Source: CAYJPA01 sp964371945
GTDB taxonomy: Bacteria; Chloroflexota; Chloroflexia; Thermomicrobiales; UBA6265
Assembly (NCBI GenBank): GCA_964371945.1
Contig: CAYJPA010000005.1
Coordinates: forward strand, 1-64,000
Direction: 5' to 3'
Length of the DNA: 64,000 nucleotides
Shown here: positions 44,059-52,222 of the stretch, in pieces
Layout: every line of letters begins with the position of its first letter
Numbering within the stretch: position 1 is the stretch's first letter
Notes under the pieces: model-generated
Database searches by the model: none
Seen by the model: only the letters and a program-made list of their open reading frames with translations
Told to the model about the DNA's origin: nothing
Position numbers and translations under genes: made by a program

Positions 44059-45129
44059 CTAGAGCAGCGCGAGCGCGATTCCGATCAACCCGGACATCAT
44101 GCCGACGATCCAAAAGCGCATCGTGACTTGCGTTTCAGACCAGCCAAGAATCTCGAAGTGATGGTGCAGCGGCGTCATTTTGAAGAGTCGCTTGCCCTCG
44201 CCGGATCGCCGTTTCGTCCATTTGAAATAGAGCACCTGGGAAACGACCGACAATGCCTCGGCCACAAAGACGAATCCGACCACCGGCAAGAGCAGCCACT
44301 GCCCGGTCATGAACGCGGCAGTCGCCAGGGCTGCACCAATGGCCAGCGCACCGGTATCGCCCATGAAAACCTGCGCGGGATGGGCATTGAACCAGAGAAA
44401 TCCCATCAAGCTACCGACCATGGTGAAGCAGAAGGTAACGACCCCAACCTGCCCTTGTTGATACGCGATGATCCCGTACGACACGAACGCGATTCCGGCG
44501 AGTCCAGCCGCCAGCGTGTCCAGTCCGTCCGCTAGATTGACCGCGTTCGACATGGCCACGATCGCAAAGACGGCGATCGGAAGATGGATCAGACCGATGT
44601 CGTAACTCCCGAAGAACGGGAAATACATCCGGTGCAGCCCTAATCCCCAGGGCGACGGGAAATGCAGAATGCAGCCGGCCACGATGGCGAAGGCGGACAA
44701 CCAGGCGAACTTGAACCTTGCGGTCATGCCGCGCTGATCGGGATGGCTGACGCTTGAGAGTTTGATCCAATCGTCAATTGCGCCGAGCGAAGCGGCGGCC
44801 AAAAGGATTCCGATCGGGAGGAGCATCGAAAGCCGACCGGCCAGGTTGAAAACTGCCGTGATCAAAACCGCCGTCAACGCGACCATCGCGCCGCCCATGG
44901 TCGGCGTGCCCATCTTCTTGATATGCGTAAGCGGGCCATCGGCCCGAATCACATCGCCCATTTTTTTCATGCGGAGAAAGGTGACGATCGGGCGCCCGAG
45001 GATCAACGTAACAACGAAAGCCAGTCCGCCGATCGCAAGCGAGACCGCCATGTTCTCACTGTTGTCTTTCGGCATCACGCTGCCGATAAGTACCGGCAAT
45101 TCAACGCCGGACAATCCGTATCCTGTCAT
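44059..45129 (-). CDS. mraY: Phospho-N-acetylmuramoyl-pentapeptide transferase
   Basis: This 356-residue polytopic membrane enzyme has about ten helices, KKMGTPTMGGAMV, AIDDWIKL, the NAVNLADGLDTLAAGL motif and FKMTPLHHHFEILG with MGDTGALAIGAAL. It transfers phospho-MurNAc-pentapeptide to undecaprenyl phosphate to give lipid I. Its start overlaps the murF stop by four bases. Confidence 0.96.
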   Translation of the reverse strand: MTGYGLSGVELPVLIGSVMPKDNSENMAVSLAIGGLAFVVTLILGRPIVTFLRMKKMGDVIRADGPLTHIKKMGTPTMGGAMVALTAVLITAVFNLAGRLSMLLPIGILLAAASLGAIDDWIKLSSVSHPDQRGMTARFKFAWLSAFAIVAGCILHFPSPWGLGLHRMYFPFFGSYDIGLIHLPIAVFAIVAMSNAVNLADGLDTLAAGLAGIAFVSYGIIAYQQGQVGVVTFCFTMVGSLMGFLWFNAHPAQVFMGDTGALAIGAALATAAFMTGQWLLLPVVGFVFVAEALSVVSQVLYFKWTKRRSGEGKRLFKMTPLHHHFEILGWSETQVTMRFWIVGMMSGLIGIALALL

Positions 45130-46562
45130 TCCTCCGGCTCCGGCTCTTCGAGTCGAGCCGCTTGCAAGGCGCTGACGAAATCTTCCATTTCCAGACCTCG
45201 GGATCCCTTGAGCAGCACGATGTCTCCGGCCCGAAGCTGTCCCAAAAGAAACGCCACGAGATCTTCGCGTTGATCGAGATTGAACGACGTCACGTCAAAG
45301 CGTTGTCCGTCATCACCGCCGGCTGCCGTAACGGCCTCCTCCGCGATGATCCTGGCGAGATCGCCATAGGTGACGAGATGGTCGACGATTTCAGCCGCTC
45401 GCAGCCCGACAAGCCGGTGTTGCGCTTCGGATACGTTTCCAAGCTCGCGCATATCGCCCAGAACGGCGATCTTGCGCCCGGGTCCCATTTGAGCGAGCAA
45501 CCCAAGTGCCGAAAGCACAGAAGGCGCGCTTGCGTTGTAGGTGTCGTCGATGATCCGCGAACCGTTCGGTCCATCGATTAGCAGCAGCCGAACCTGGATA
45601 CCCGGACTGTTGAAGCCAAGGATCATCTCCGAGATGTGCATTCCCATTGCGTGGCCGACGGCAATTGCGGCCAGCGCGAGCTCGACCGCATGGCCGCCTA
45701 CTAGCGGTATTTTGAGATGAAGCGACTCACCATCAAGATGGAGTCTGAAGGAGGAACCGCCGAGTCCCTCGGTTTCGACCCGATCGGCCCAGATGTCATT
45801 CTCCGGCGATAGCCCGTACGTCAACACGCGCCCTTTGCAAACAGACGCCATCGCGCGAACCCATTCGTCGTCGCCGTTGAGAATCGCCGTGCCGTCCTCG
45901 GGGATGGCTTCGATCAGCTCGGCTTTCGTCTTCGCGATCGACTCGACGCTTCCCATTCGTTCGAGATGCACGGGGTGGACGTTGGTCACTACCGCATACT
46001 TCGGCTTCGCGATGGTCGCCAGCAATGCGAGCTCCCCGAGGGCGTACGCGCCGCCCATTTCGAGCACCGCGACCTCCGTGCCGGGCTCGACCTCGAGTAA
46101 AGAAAGAGGCAAGCCCAGCTCACTGTTCATATTGCCGGGACTGCGATAGGTCTCGAAACGCTCGCCAACGACTGCCGCGACGACCTCTTTCGTGCTTGTT
46201 TTGCCGATGCTGCCGGTGATGCCGACCACGGTCACCCCGAGCGCGTCTCGACGAGCCGCGGCGACACTTTGAAGCACGGCAACCGGATCGTCCGCAACCA
46301 ACAGCGGCAGGGGCGAGGCTTCCGGGATCGCGCCGGCCCAGGCGCGACTGACCAGTGCCGCGGTCGCGCCTCGCATAGCCGCATCGTCGACAAATGTGTG
46401 ACCGTCGTATCGTTCGCCGCGCACGGCGATGAAGAGATCCCCGGGCACGACTTTGGTCGAATTCCGCTCGATCCAACGGAACTCGGTTTCGACCGGTAGG
46501 TCGCCGATCACCTCGATCTCAGCGGCGGCCCTAATCTCGCTCAACGGAATGGCCAGCATCAT
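45126..46562 (-). CDS. murF: UDP-N-acetylmuramoyl-tripeptide--D-alanyl-D-alanine ligase
   Basis: This 478-residue Mur ligase has NSTKVVPGDLFIAVRGERYDGH near the N-terminus, ATP loop GITGSIGKTSTKE, NMNSELGLPLSLL (MurF-specific), EMGGAYALGEL and IDDTYNASAPSVLSAL. It adds D-Ala-D-Ala to the UDP-MurNAc-tripeptide. The start is the ATG at 46562 (an adjacent ATG is at 46559) with GAGG upstream, seven bases after the rsmH stop. The frame is open to 46856 but overlaps rsmH. The position normally held by ftsL, ftsI and murE is empty. Confidence 0.95.
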   Translation of the reverse strand: MMLAIPLSEIRAAAEIEVIGDLPVETEFRWIERNSTKVVPGDLFIAVRGERYDGHTFVDDAAMRGATAALVSRAWAGAIPEASPLPLLVADDPVAVLQSVAAARRDALGVTVVGITGSIGKTSTKEVVAAVVGERFETYRSPGNMNSELGLPLSLLEVEPGTEVAVLEMGGAYALGELALLATIAKPKYAVVTNVHPVHLERMGSVESIAKTKAELIEAIPEDGTAILNGDDEWVRAMASVCKGRVLTYGLSPENDIWADRVETEGLGGSSFRLHLDGESLHLKIPLVGGHAVELALAAIAVGHAMGMHISEMILGFNSPGIQVRLLLIDGPNGSRIIDDTYNASAPSVLSALGLLAQMGPGRKIAVLGDMRELGNVSEAQHRLVGLRAAEIVDHLVTYGDLARIIAEEAVTAAGGDDGQRFDVTSFNLDQREDLVAFLLGQLRAGDIVLLKGSRGLEMEDFVSALQAARLEEPEPEE

Positions 46563-46569
46563 TGCATCC

Positions 46570-47556
46570 TCATGAAGCCAGCAATTCCTGGGCGGAGCTC
46601 GGTAGTCGCTCCGCGATCCGCATAATGGCGCTGCGGCTACGTGGGTTTCGCTTGAGCTCGTCCGAACCCGGGCGGACGGCGCGGGAGAGCGGCCGGAGCC
46701 GAGGTTGATGATCGCATGTGCAGACCGGTTGTTCCGGAGGACAGATGCAAGTGCTCGACTCGAGGTGAATGAAGCGTTTGACAATCCGATCTTCCAGCGA
46801 GTGAAACGCGATGACCGCGATCCGGCCACCGGGCCCAAGGAGACCGACGGCATCACTCAATGCGCGCTCGAGCGCGGTAAGTTCATCATTGACCGCGATC
46901 CGCAATGCCTGAAACGTCCGAGTCGCAGGATGGGTGTCGGATCCCTTGCGGCCCCCCACCGCGCGTTCGACGATGCTCGCTAACGCCGCGGTCGACTCGA
47001 TCGGTGAGCGCTCGCGCTCGCGCACGATCGCGGAAGCGATACGGCGGGAGCGATGCTCATCGCCGTACTTCCAGATGATGTTGGCCAACTGCCCGGGGTC
47101 TGCCTCGTTTACTAGGGCGGAGGCGGGCGTGCCGGTGGTCGGATCGAAACGCATGTCGAGTGGCCCATCGAGCCGAAACGCGAAACCGCGTTCCGCATCG
47201 TCGAGCTGGAATGACGACAATCCAAGATCCATCAAGATGCCTTCGAACAAAGCCATCTCATAGTGTCGCGCAATCGTCGCCATGTCCGCGAAGTTGGCAT
47301 GGGCCAGCTTCAAACGCGATTCAATCTCCGGCTTTCGCTGTAGCTCCCGACCTCGCTCGATGGCGGCCGGATCGGCATCGATTGCCAGGACGACGCCTCC
47401 GGGAGCAGAAGCATTGAGGATCGCGGTGGTATGCCCGCCGCCGCCAAAGGTGGCGTCGAGGTAATTGCCCGCTCGATGAGGGGAAAGCGCCGCGATCACC
47501 TCGTCAAGGAGAACGGGCAGATGGCGATTTGGTGCTGTGGTTCCGGCGTTGGCCAT
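46570..47556 (-). CDS. rsmH: 16S rRNA (cytosine-1402-N4)-methyltransferase
   Basis: This 328-residue RsmH/MraW protein has HLPVLLDEVIAALSP, SAM motif YLDATFGGGGHT, LMDLGLSSFQLDDAERGFAFRLDGPLDMR, the RAVNDEL-type IAVNDELTALE, and VIAFHSLEDRIVK. It methylates N4 of C1402 of 16S rRNA. It lies 62 bases after mraZ in the standard dcw order, with GAGG before the ATG. Confidence 0.96.
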   Translation of the reverse strand: MANAGTTAPNRHLPVLLDEVIAALSPHRAGNYLDATFGGGGHTTAILNASAPGGVVLAIDADPAAIERGRELQRKPEIESRLKLAHANFADMATIARHYEMALFEGILMDLGLSSFQLDDAERGFAFRLDGPLDMRFDPTTGTPASALVNEADPGQLANIIWKYGDEHRSRRIASAIVRERERSPIESTAALASIVERAVGGRKGSDTHPATRTFQALRIAVNDELTALERALSDAVGLLGPGGRIAVIAFHSLEDRIVKRFIHLESSTCICPPEQPVCTCDHQPRLRPLSRAVRPGSDELKRNPRSRSAIMRIAERLPSSAQELLAS

Positions 47557-47618
47557 CGTCGTCCTCGGTGAAGAGATCCAGTCCTCGCGAACCGCGTCCG
47601 TGATCGAATTGTATGGGT

Positions 47619-48059
47619 TTAGATCAGTGAAGCGAGCCGCTCGGCGATTTGGGCGCCGTCCTGATCGATCTCAGCGCTGGCCGCGTTCCAACGCTCAGGG
47701 CTCCAAATCTCGATCCAGGTATTGACCCCGACGACCACCGCGTCACGATCGATACCGGCATATTCGCGAAGATCCGCGGGCAGAAGGATCCTGCCCTGCG
47801 TATCAAGATCGAGGTTCGCGGCCGCGGCAAAGACGAGGCGCCGAAAAGTGCGGGCGTCGGGGTCGCTGATTGGCAGGGCACTGACTTTTGCGGCCAATGG
47901 CAGCCAGGCCGAAATCGGGTAGAGCGTGAGGCAGCGATCGATTCCACGGGTCAGTACCGCACCGGCGGCAAGCTCCTCGCGGAAACGCGCGGGTATCGCG
48001 ATCCGCCCTTTCGTATCCAGGGTATGCAGAAATCGCCCGAGAAACATCGTGCCCAACAT
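47619..48059 (-). CDS. mraZ: Transcriptional regulator MraZ
   Basis: This 146-residue protein has two SpoVT/AbrB-like halves (FLGRFLHTLDTKGRIAIPARFRE and LDLDTQGRILLPADLREYAGI), the full MraZ layout. MraZ binds GTGG-type repeats in front of its own operon and regulates the division cluster. Many MraZ proteins start at the MFLG Met, here the ATG at 48047, so the 48059 start may be four codons too long. Five candidate MraZ boxes lie 76-123 bases upstream. Confidence 0.95.
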   Translation of the reverse strand: MLGTMFLGRFLHTLDTKGRIAIPARFREELAAGAVLTRGIDRCLTLYPISAWLPLAAKVSALPISDPDARTFRRLVFAAAANLDLDTQGRILLPADLREYAGIDRDAVVVGVNTWIEIWSPERWNAASAEIDQDGAQIAERLASLI

Positions 48060-48132
48060 CCACGTTCAACGCGCCGGCGCGGGATCGGTGCAACTGCTGC
48101 GACTCCCGGGAATTGTGCGGAAATCGATGAAG

Positions 48133-48183
48133 TTGTCCACAGAATAGGCCACTTCTCCCCACTTTGACCCACCCTTATCCACA
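48133..48183 (+). promoter_or_regulatory. Two DnaA-box sequences overlapping the MraZ boxes
   Basis: TTATCCACA at 48175-48183 is a perfect classical DnaA box, and TTGTCCACA at 48133-48141 is the form used by high-GC actinobacteria. Both lie on the plus strand, 42 bp apart. They overlap the outermost GTGG repeats, so chance overlap with the MraZ array is possible. Confidence 0.4.
48135..48182 (-). promoter_or_regulatory. MraZ-box array upstream of mraZ (five GTGG repeats)
   Basis: On the minus strand the hexamers GTGGAT (48177-48182), GTGGGT (48167-48172), GTGGGG (48157-48162) and GTGGCC (48147-48152) are each separated by exactly four bases, a 10-bp period, and a fifth, GTGGAC (48135-48140), comes 12 bp after the fourth. 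Known MraZ operators are GTGG[A/T]G-type direct repeats at this spacing, so this is very likely the autoregulatory site. It faces the same way as mraZ. Confidence 0.8.
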
Positions 48184-48334
48184 GGATACGTCCGAACGGG
48201 AGTGGTGTCTACCCGTCTCGACCGCGGATGGACAGGTTTTGGAGTTGGACGGAGAATGGCAACGCGACCAACGCGGACGCACACCGCGGCGGCTCTCGTC
48301 GGTCAGCTCCTCATTGAGTTGCCTGATGGGCAGT

Positions 48335-50101
48335 TCAGGCTTGAATCGTGGCCAGAACCGATCCAATCTTGACCGCGATGCCGGGTTGGACTGGAATCGC
48401 CGTCACGATGCCGTCGCGATGAGCGACGATTTCGTTCTCCATTTTCATCGCCTCGACCACGCAGATCAGCGATCCCCGGGTAACCTGCTCCCCTGCTTCA
48501 ACCGATACACGGATAACGGTTCCCTGGATCGGGCTCTCCAGGTCTGGTCCTGGCGCGGTTGCGGCTTTTCCGCTCGAGCCCTTGCGCTTCACAGGCGAAG
48601 CCGTGCGCCCGTTCGGCGAAGCCGTTACTAGGCCGGCCAATTCAGGCAATCGCACCACAAAGCGCCGGTTGTTCACTTCGACGACGAGGTCCGTTTTCGG
48701 ATCGTCGGCGGCTCCCGTTTGATCGGTCGCCTCAGCAGGCAGGGGAATCACTTCGGGATTCTCGGGAAGAAAGGCCGTCGTTGCCCCCCCAGAGCGAAAC
48801 GTTTCGTTCTGTATCACCCGTGAATGGAACGGGATCGTCGTAGGCACTCCTCCGACCTCGAACTCGGCCAGCGCGCGACTCATTCTGGCGAGAGCTTCAT
48901 CTCGATCTCGCCCCCACGTGACAAGTTTTGCGATCAACGAATCATACGTGGGCAGAATGACGCCGCCAGCCTCCATAGCGGAATCGACTCGGATTCCAGG
49001 ACCCTCCGGTTGCTGGAACTTCGTCACGGTGCCGGGCGATGGCTTGAAGTCGCGCCCCGCGTCTTCAGCGTTAATCCGGCATTGAATCGCATGCCCGCGC
49101 GGTTGAATGTCATCGGAACCGAACGAGAGCGCCGCGCCGGCGGCGACACGAATCTGCTCTTTGACCAAATCAAGTCCGGTGACCTCTTCCGTGATGGTAT
49201 GCTCAACCTGGATGCGCGTGTTCATCTCCAGAAAATAGAAACTTCCGTCCGCGATCAGCATGAACTCGCACGTGCCCGCGCCTCTGTATCCGACAGCTTT
49301 TGCCATCGCGACCGACGCGTCCAATAACCCCTTCCGAATAGTGGGAGTTACGGCCGGCGACGGGGTCTCTTCGATCAGCTTCTGATGACGGCGCTGCACC
49401 GAGCAATCGCGCTCGCCCAACGCAACCGCGTTTCCGTGTGTATCCGCAAAAACCTGGACCTCGACATGGCGGGGACGATCAAGGTAGCGCTCGAGGTAGA
49501 CCGTGGGATTAGCAAAGTAGCGCTGTGCTTCGCCGGAGCTACCAAGGAATGCGTCTTCCAGCTCGTCGCTCGAGTGAGCGACACGAAATCCGCGGCCGCC
49601 TCCACCCGCCGAGGCTTTGACCGCGATTGGATATCCGACAGTTGCCGCCCATGCGCGTGCGTCTTCGACTGTCGCGACGGGTCCATCGGTTCCGGGCGTA
49701 ACCGGCACACCGGTGGCAATCGCTGTTCTCCGGGCCTCGACCTTATCGCCCATGGAGCGCATGTTGGCCGGCGTCGGACCGATGAAGCTCAACCCAGCGG
49801 CTTCGACCGCTTCCGCGAATCGATCGTTCTCAGCGAGAAACCCGTAGCCGGGATGGACGGCCTGGACGCCCGCACGTTTCGCAATCTCGATCAGCGCGGG
49901 GATGTCCAGATAGGGGAGGCCGGGTCCTTCCGGAATCCGATAGGCATCGTCGCAAGCCCGCACATGGCGGGCTGTCTCCTCGCCTTCGCCATAGACAGCG
50001 ACCGGACTGACACCAAGTTCGCGACATGCACGAGCAATTCGAAGGGCAATCTCACCCCGATTTGCAATCAACACACGTTCGAAGGGTGGCGTGGAAGTCA
50101 T
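48335..50101 (-). CDS. Acyl-CoA carboxylase biotin carboxylase/BCCP fusion subunit
   Basis: This 588-residue protein has a biotin carboxylase domain (about 1-445), starting FERVLIANRGEIALRIARA, with ATP loop KASAGGGGRGFRV and FLEMNTRIQVEHTITEEVTG (catalytic Glu and Arg). A Ser/Gly/Lys linker and a C-terminal biotinyl domain follow, with the biotinylation site VEAMKMEN. This is the AccA/PccA-type alpha subunit of actinobacteria and Chloroflexota. It carboxylates biotin for an acetyl- or propionyl-CoA carboxyltransferase, which is not encoded nearby. The start is the ATG at 50101 after AAGGAA; the frame is open to 50149. Confidence 0.92.
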   Translation of the reverse strand: MTSTPPFERVLIANRGEIALRIARACRELGVSPVAVYGEGEETARHVRACDDAYRIPEGPGLPYLDIPALIEIAKRAGVQAVHPGYGFLAENDRFAEAVEAAGLSFIGPTPANMRSMGDKVEARRTAIATGVPVTPGTDGPVATVEDARAWAATVGYPIAVKASAGGGGRGFRVAHSSDELEDAFLGSSGEAQRYFANPTVYLERYLDRPRHVEVQVFADTHGNAVALGERDCSVQRRHQKLIEETPSPAVTPTIRKGLLDASVAMAKAVGYRGAGTCEFMLIADGSFYFLEMNTRIQVEHTITEEVTGLDLVKEQIRVAAGAALSFGSDDIQPRGHAIQCRINAEDAGRDFKPSPGTVTKFQQPEGPGIRVDSAMEAGGVILPTYDSLIAKLVTWGRDRDEALARMSRALAEFEVGGVPTTIPFHSRVIQNETFRSGGATTAFLPENPEVIPLPAEATDQTGAADDPKTDLVVEVNNRRFVVRLPELAGLVTASPNGRTASPVKRKGSSGKAATAPGPDLESPIQGTVIRVSVEAGEQVTRGSLICVVEAMKMENEIVAHRDGIVTAIPVQPGIAVKIGSVLATIQA

Positions 50102-50167
50102 CGCACGGTATTCCTTTGCATCGAGTGTCAGGCCGCTGTCATCGATCACCGCGCTGGGACAGCTTGC

Positions 50168-50971
50168 CTAATCTTGACGTACCACGTGTGCCAGATATGC
50201 ATCAAGCGCGACAGGATCGCGCAAATCCCATATCCAGGGCGGATACCAGACGCTCAACGTGTCTTCGAGTCCCCGGCAAACGGTTCGCAGATACTCGGTT
50301 GATCGATCGGTAACGCATTTGTTACGGAGCGTCTCGTACGCGGAAATCTTCTCCGACATCATCCAGCCCACGTAGTCCGCCAACTGGCCATATTCCGGCG
50401 CAATCAAGAATGACTGCGCGACTCGAGTGTACCGGCTGCGCGGCCGGGTGATGGCCGACGGCTCCTTTACATGGCCCGAGACGGCCTTCAGATTGGGATC
50501 GTAGATGTTCTCAAGATCGGTCAACATCGAGTTGGTCAGTGAACGCTCGAGATCCGCGATCTGGGCCACCAGCGCAGAGCGAATCTCTGCCGTCGCATCT
50601 CGCTCGCGCTCGGTTAATGCCAATCCATCGGGCAAGCGTTCGTCGTTCGAGTCGATAGGCAGGAACCACTCGCCGTCAGCGCCAAGCCAGCAATTGGTGA
50701 GACCCTGGACGACCCCGGAGTCGACGTCAACCCCGGATTCGTTCATCCAGTAATTCGCAAAATTCGCGCACGCTCTGTCGGCGGCGATCCTCGGAACGGG
50801 AAGCGACCCGGGGCTGTTGCTTCCCGCGGACGGCTTGTCGCGAGCGATGAGATATAGGAGGCCGACCGCCGTAATCGAAGCGGCCGCCAGCGCCAGAACG
50901 AGCAGCCAATCCTGTCGGAACCGCTTTCGAGGAGGAAGCGCCTTGTGGACTGTGCTAAGGTTTGATTCCAT
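50168..50971 (-). CDS. Membrane-anchored protein of unknown function
   Basis: This 267-residue protein was not recognised. A basic cytoplasmic N-terminus (RKRFRQDW) precedes one membrane helix (about 22-43: WLLVLALAAASITAVGLLYL). A Ser/Pro-rich spacer and an extracytoplasmic domain of about 200 residues follow, with four or more Cys residues (about 69, 93, 221 and 231) and many Asp, Arg and Trp residues. The IAP-like WYPPWIWDLRDPVALDAYL end may pack against the wall. It shares its strand with the carboxylase gene 66 bases downstream and the methyltransferase 39 bases upstream. Confidence 0.65.
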   Translation of the reverse strand: MESNLSTVHKALPPRKRFRQDWLLVLALAAASITAVGLLYLIARDKPSAGSNSPGSLPVPRIAADRACANFANYWMNESGVDVDSGVVQGLTNCWLGADGEWFLPIDSNDERLPDGLALTERERDATAEIRSALVAQIADLERSLTNSMLTDLENIYDPNLKAVSGHVKEPSAITRPRSRYTRVAQSFLIAPEYGQLADYVGWMMSEKISAYETLRNKCVTDRSTEYLRTVCRGLEDTLSVWYPPWIWDLRDPVALDAYLAHVVRQD

Positions 50972-51010
50972 TTCATTTGGTTCGCAGCGCTACGGATAAG
51001 CGGATCGCAC

Positions 51011-51919
51011 CTAAAATGACGACGAGCCGAAGGTAGATCGTTCGCCCGTGCGGACTCCGGCCGGGGCGGCCTCCAGCGACTCGGCCGGCGTACGAAATTC
51101 GTCGGCCATGTCGACCACCATCGAACTCACCGCGTCCCTCGGAGGATAGTTCGCCGGCTCCAGCGGCCGGGTTGCAACCGCCAGAATTGAAACGCCGAAC
51201 GGCATGTCGAATCGCCTCATCATCTTCATCTCGGCCTTCATAAGGGAATAGAGGGCCTCGTTGACCGGTCGCGAGTGATCATCAAGATCCGATCTCAACG
51301 GACGATGCTCGCCTGGGCGTGAGCGCGTAAGCGCTCTCCAGAGATTCTTGGCCTTTCTGGTGACAAGCACTGGCAAGCACAGTGCGGTATTGCAGTAGGT
51401 CACTCGATCGACAGTAAAACCCGCCTCTTCGACGAGTCTCCGAAGGCGGGGTGAACGATAACGTCGCTTGTGATGGTTGATCTCGTCATGCTCCGACCAG
51501 AGCGCATCAAACGCCGGGACGGTAATGATCAAATGGCCGCCGGGCTTGATGACCTGAAACAGGCTGGTCAGAATGCCCATATCGTCGTCAACATGCTCGA
51601 TCACATCAAGAGCCAAAACGCAGTCGAATGATCCGTGAGCAAACGGGGGGGCGGTGATCGAACCACGCACCAAGCGCTCGACCCCTCTCGACCGTGCGTA
51701 ATCGATTGCTTCCGGCGCGGTATCCAAACCAACTGCTTGCCCGATCGCCTCGAGCTGCTTGGTCATTTGACCCGTGCCGCATCCGGCGTCCAGGATGAGA
51801 AACGAATCATCGTTCTTCAGAGATGCAACGAGTTGCGTTATGAGATCGTACCGCCAGCGGAACCACCAATGACTATTTTCGTGTCTGTAATAATCCTCAT
51901 AAAAGGTAGATTCCATCAA
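51011..51919 (-). CDS. Class I SAM-dependent methyltransferase
   Basis: This 302-residue protein has a Methyltransf_11/23 fold: motif I LILDAGCGTGQMTKQLE (about 41-57), motif II LDTAPEAIDYAR, and LALDVIEHVDDDMGIL and VIKPGGHLIITVP further on. The YEDYYRHENSHWWFRWRYDLI N-terminus is typical of methyltransferases in surface-glycan or lipid clusters. The C-terminal 100 residues include a KAEMKMMRRFDMPFGVSILAVA segment. The acceptor is unknown. Confidence 0.88.
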   Translation of the reverse strand: MMESTFYEDYYRHENSHWWFRWRYDLITQLVASLKNDDSFLILDAGCGTGQMTKQLEAIGQAVGLDTAPEAIDYARSRGVERLVRGSITAPPFAHGSFDCVLALDVIEHVDDDMGILTSLFQVIKPGGHLIITVPAFDALWSEHDEINHHKRRYRSPRLRRLVEEAGFTVDRVTYCNTALCLPVLVTRKAKNLWRALTRSRPGEHRPLRSDLDDHSRPVNEALYSLMKAEMKMMRRFDMPFGVSILAVATRPLEPANYPPRDAVSSMVVDMADEFRTPAESLEAAPAGVRTGERSTFGSSSF

Positions 51920-52222
51920 CGCCTCGATCTCTCGCCGGCCGTATCGCCGCGCACCAGTTCCCCGCCCACACTGATTCTGGCGCGGGCAGAGGTGTTAACT
52001 CTGCCGACGGCAAAGATAATACTCCTTATGACCCCATCCGTGATGCACGCCTCCGTCAAAACGTGCATTCAACCCGAAAACACCACGAAACCACGCTCCG
52101 GTCTCCGATTGACGAGCTCATTTGCTCAAAGCCAGCCTCCCCGATTGAGCTTTTCGCGTTCGGGCAAACGCGGCGTCTGCCGTTAATGCAAGTGATGGGC
52201 CAAGAGAATTTCTGTTGGCGTC
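51920..52222. other. Intergenic region between glgP and the methyltransferase
   Basis: No gene was seen in these 303 bases. There is a CGCGTT-N6-AACGCG inverted repeat near 52155-52175 without a T-tract, and an imperfect dyad CCAAGAGAATTTCTGTTGG near 52201. Both probably mark the glgP 3' end or a regulatory site. Neither meets the form of an intrinsic terminator. Confidence 0.5.
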
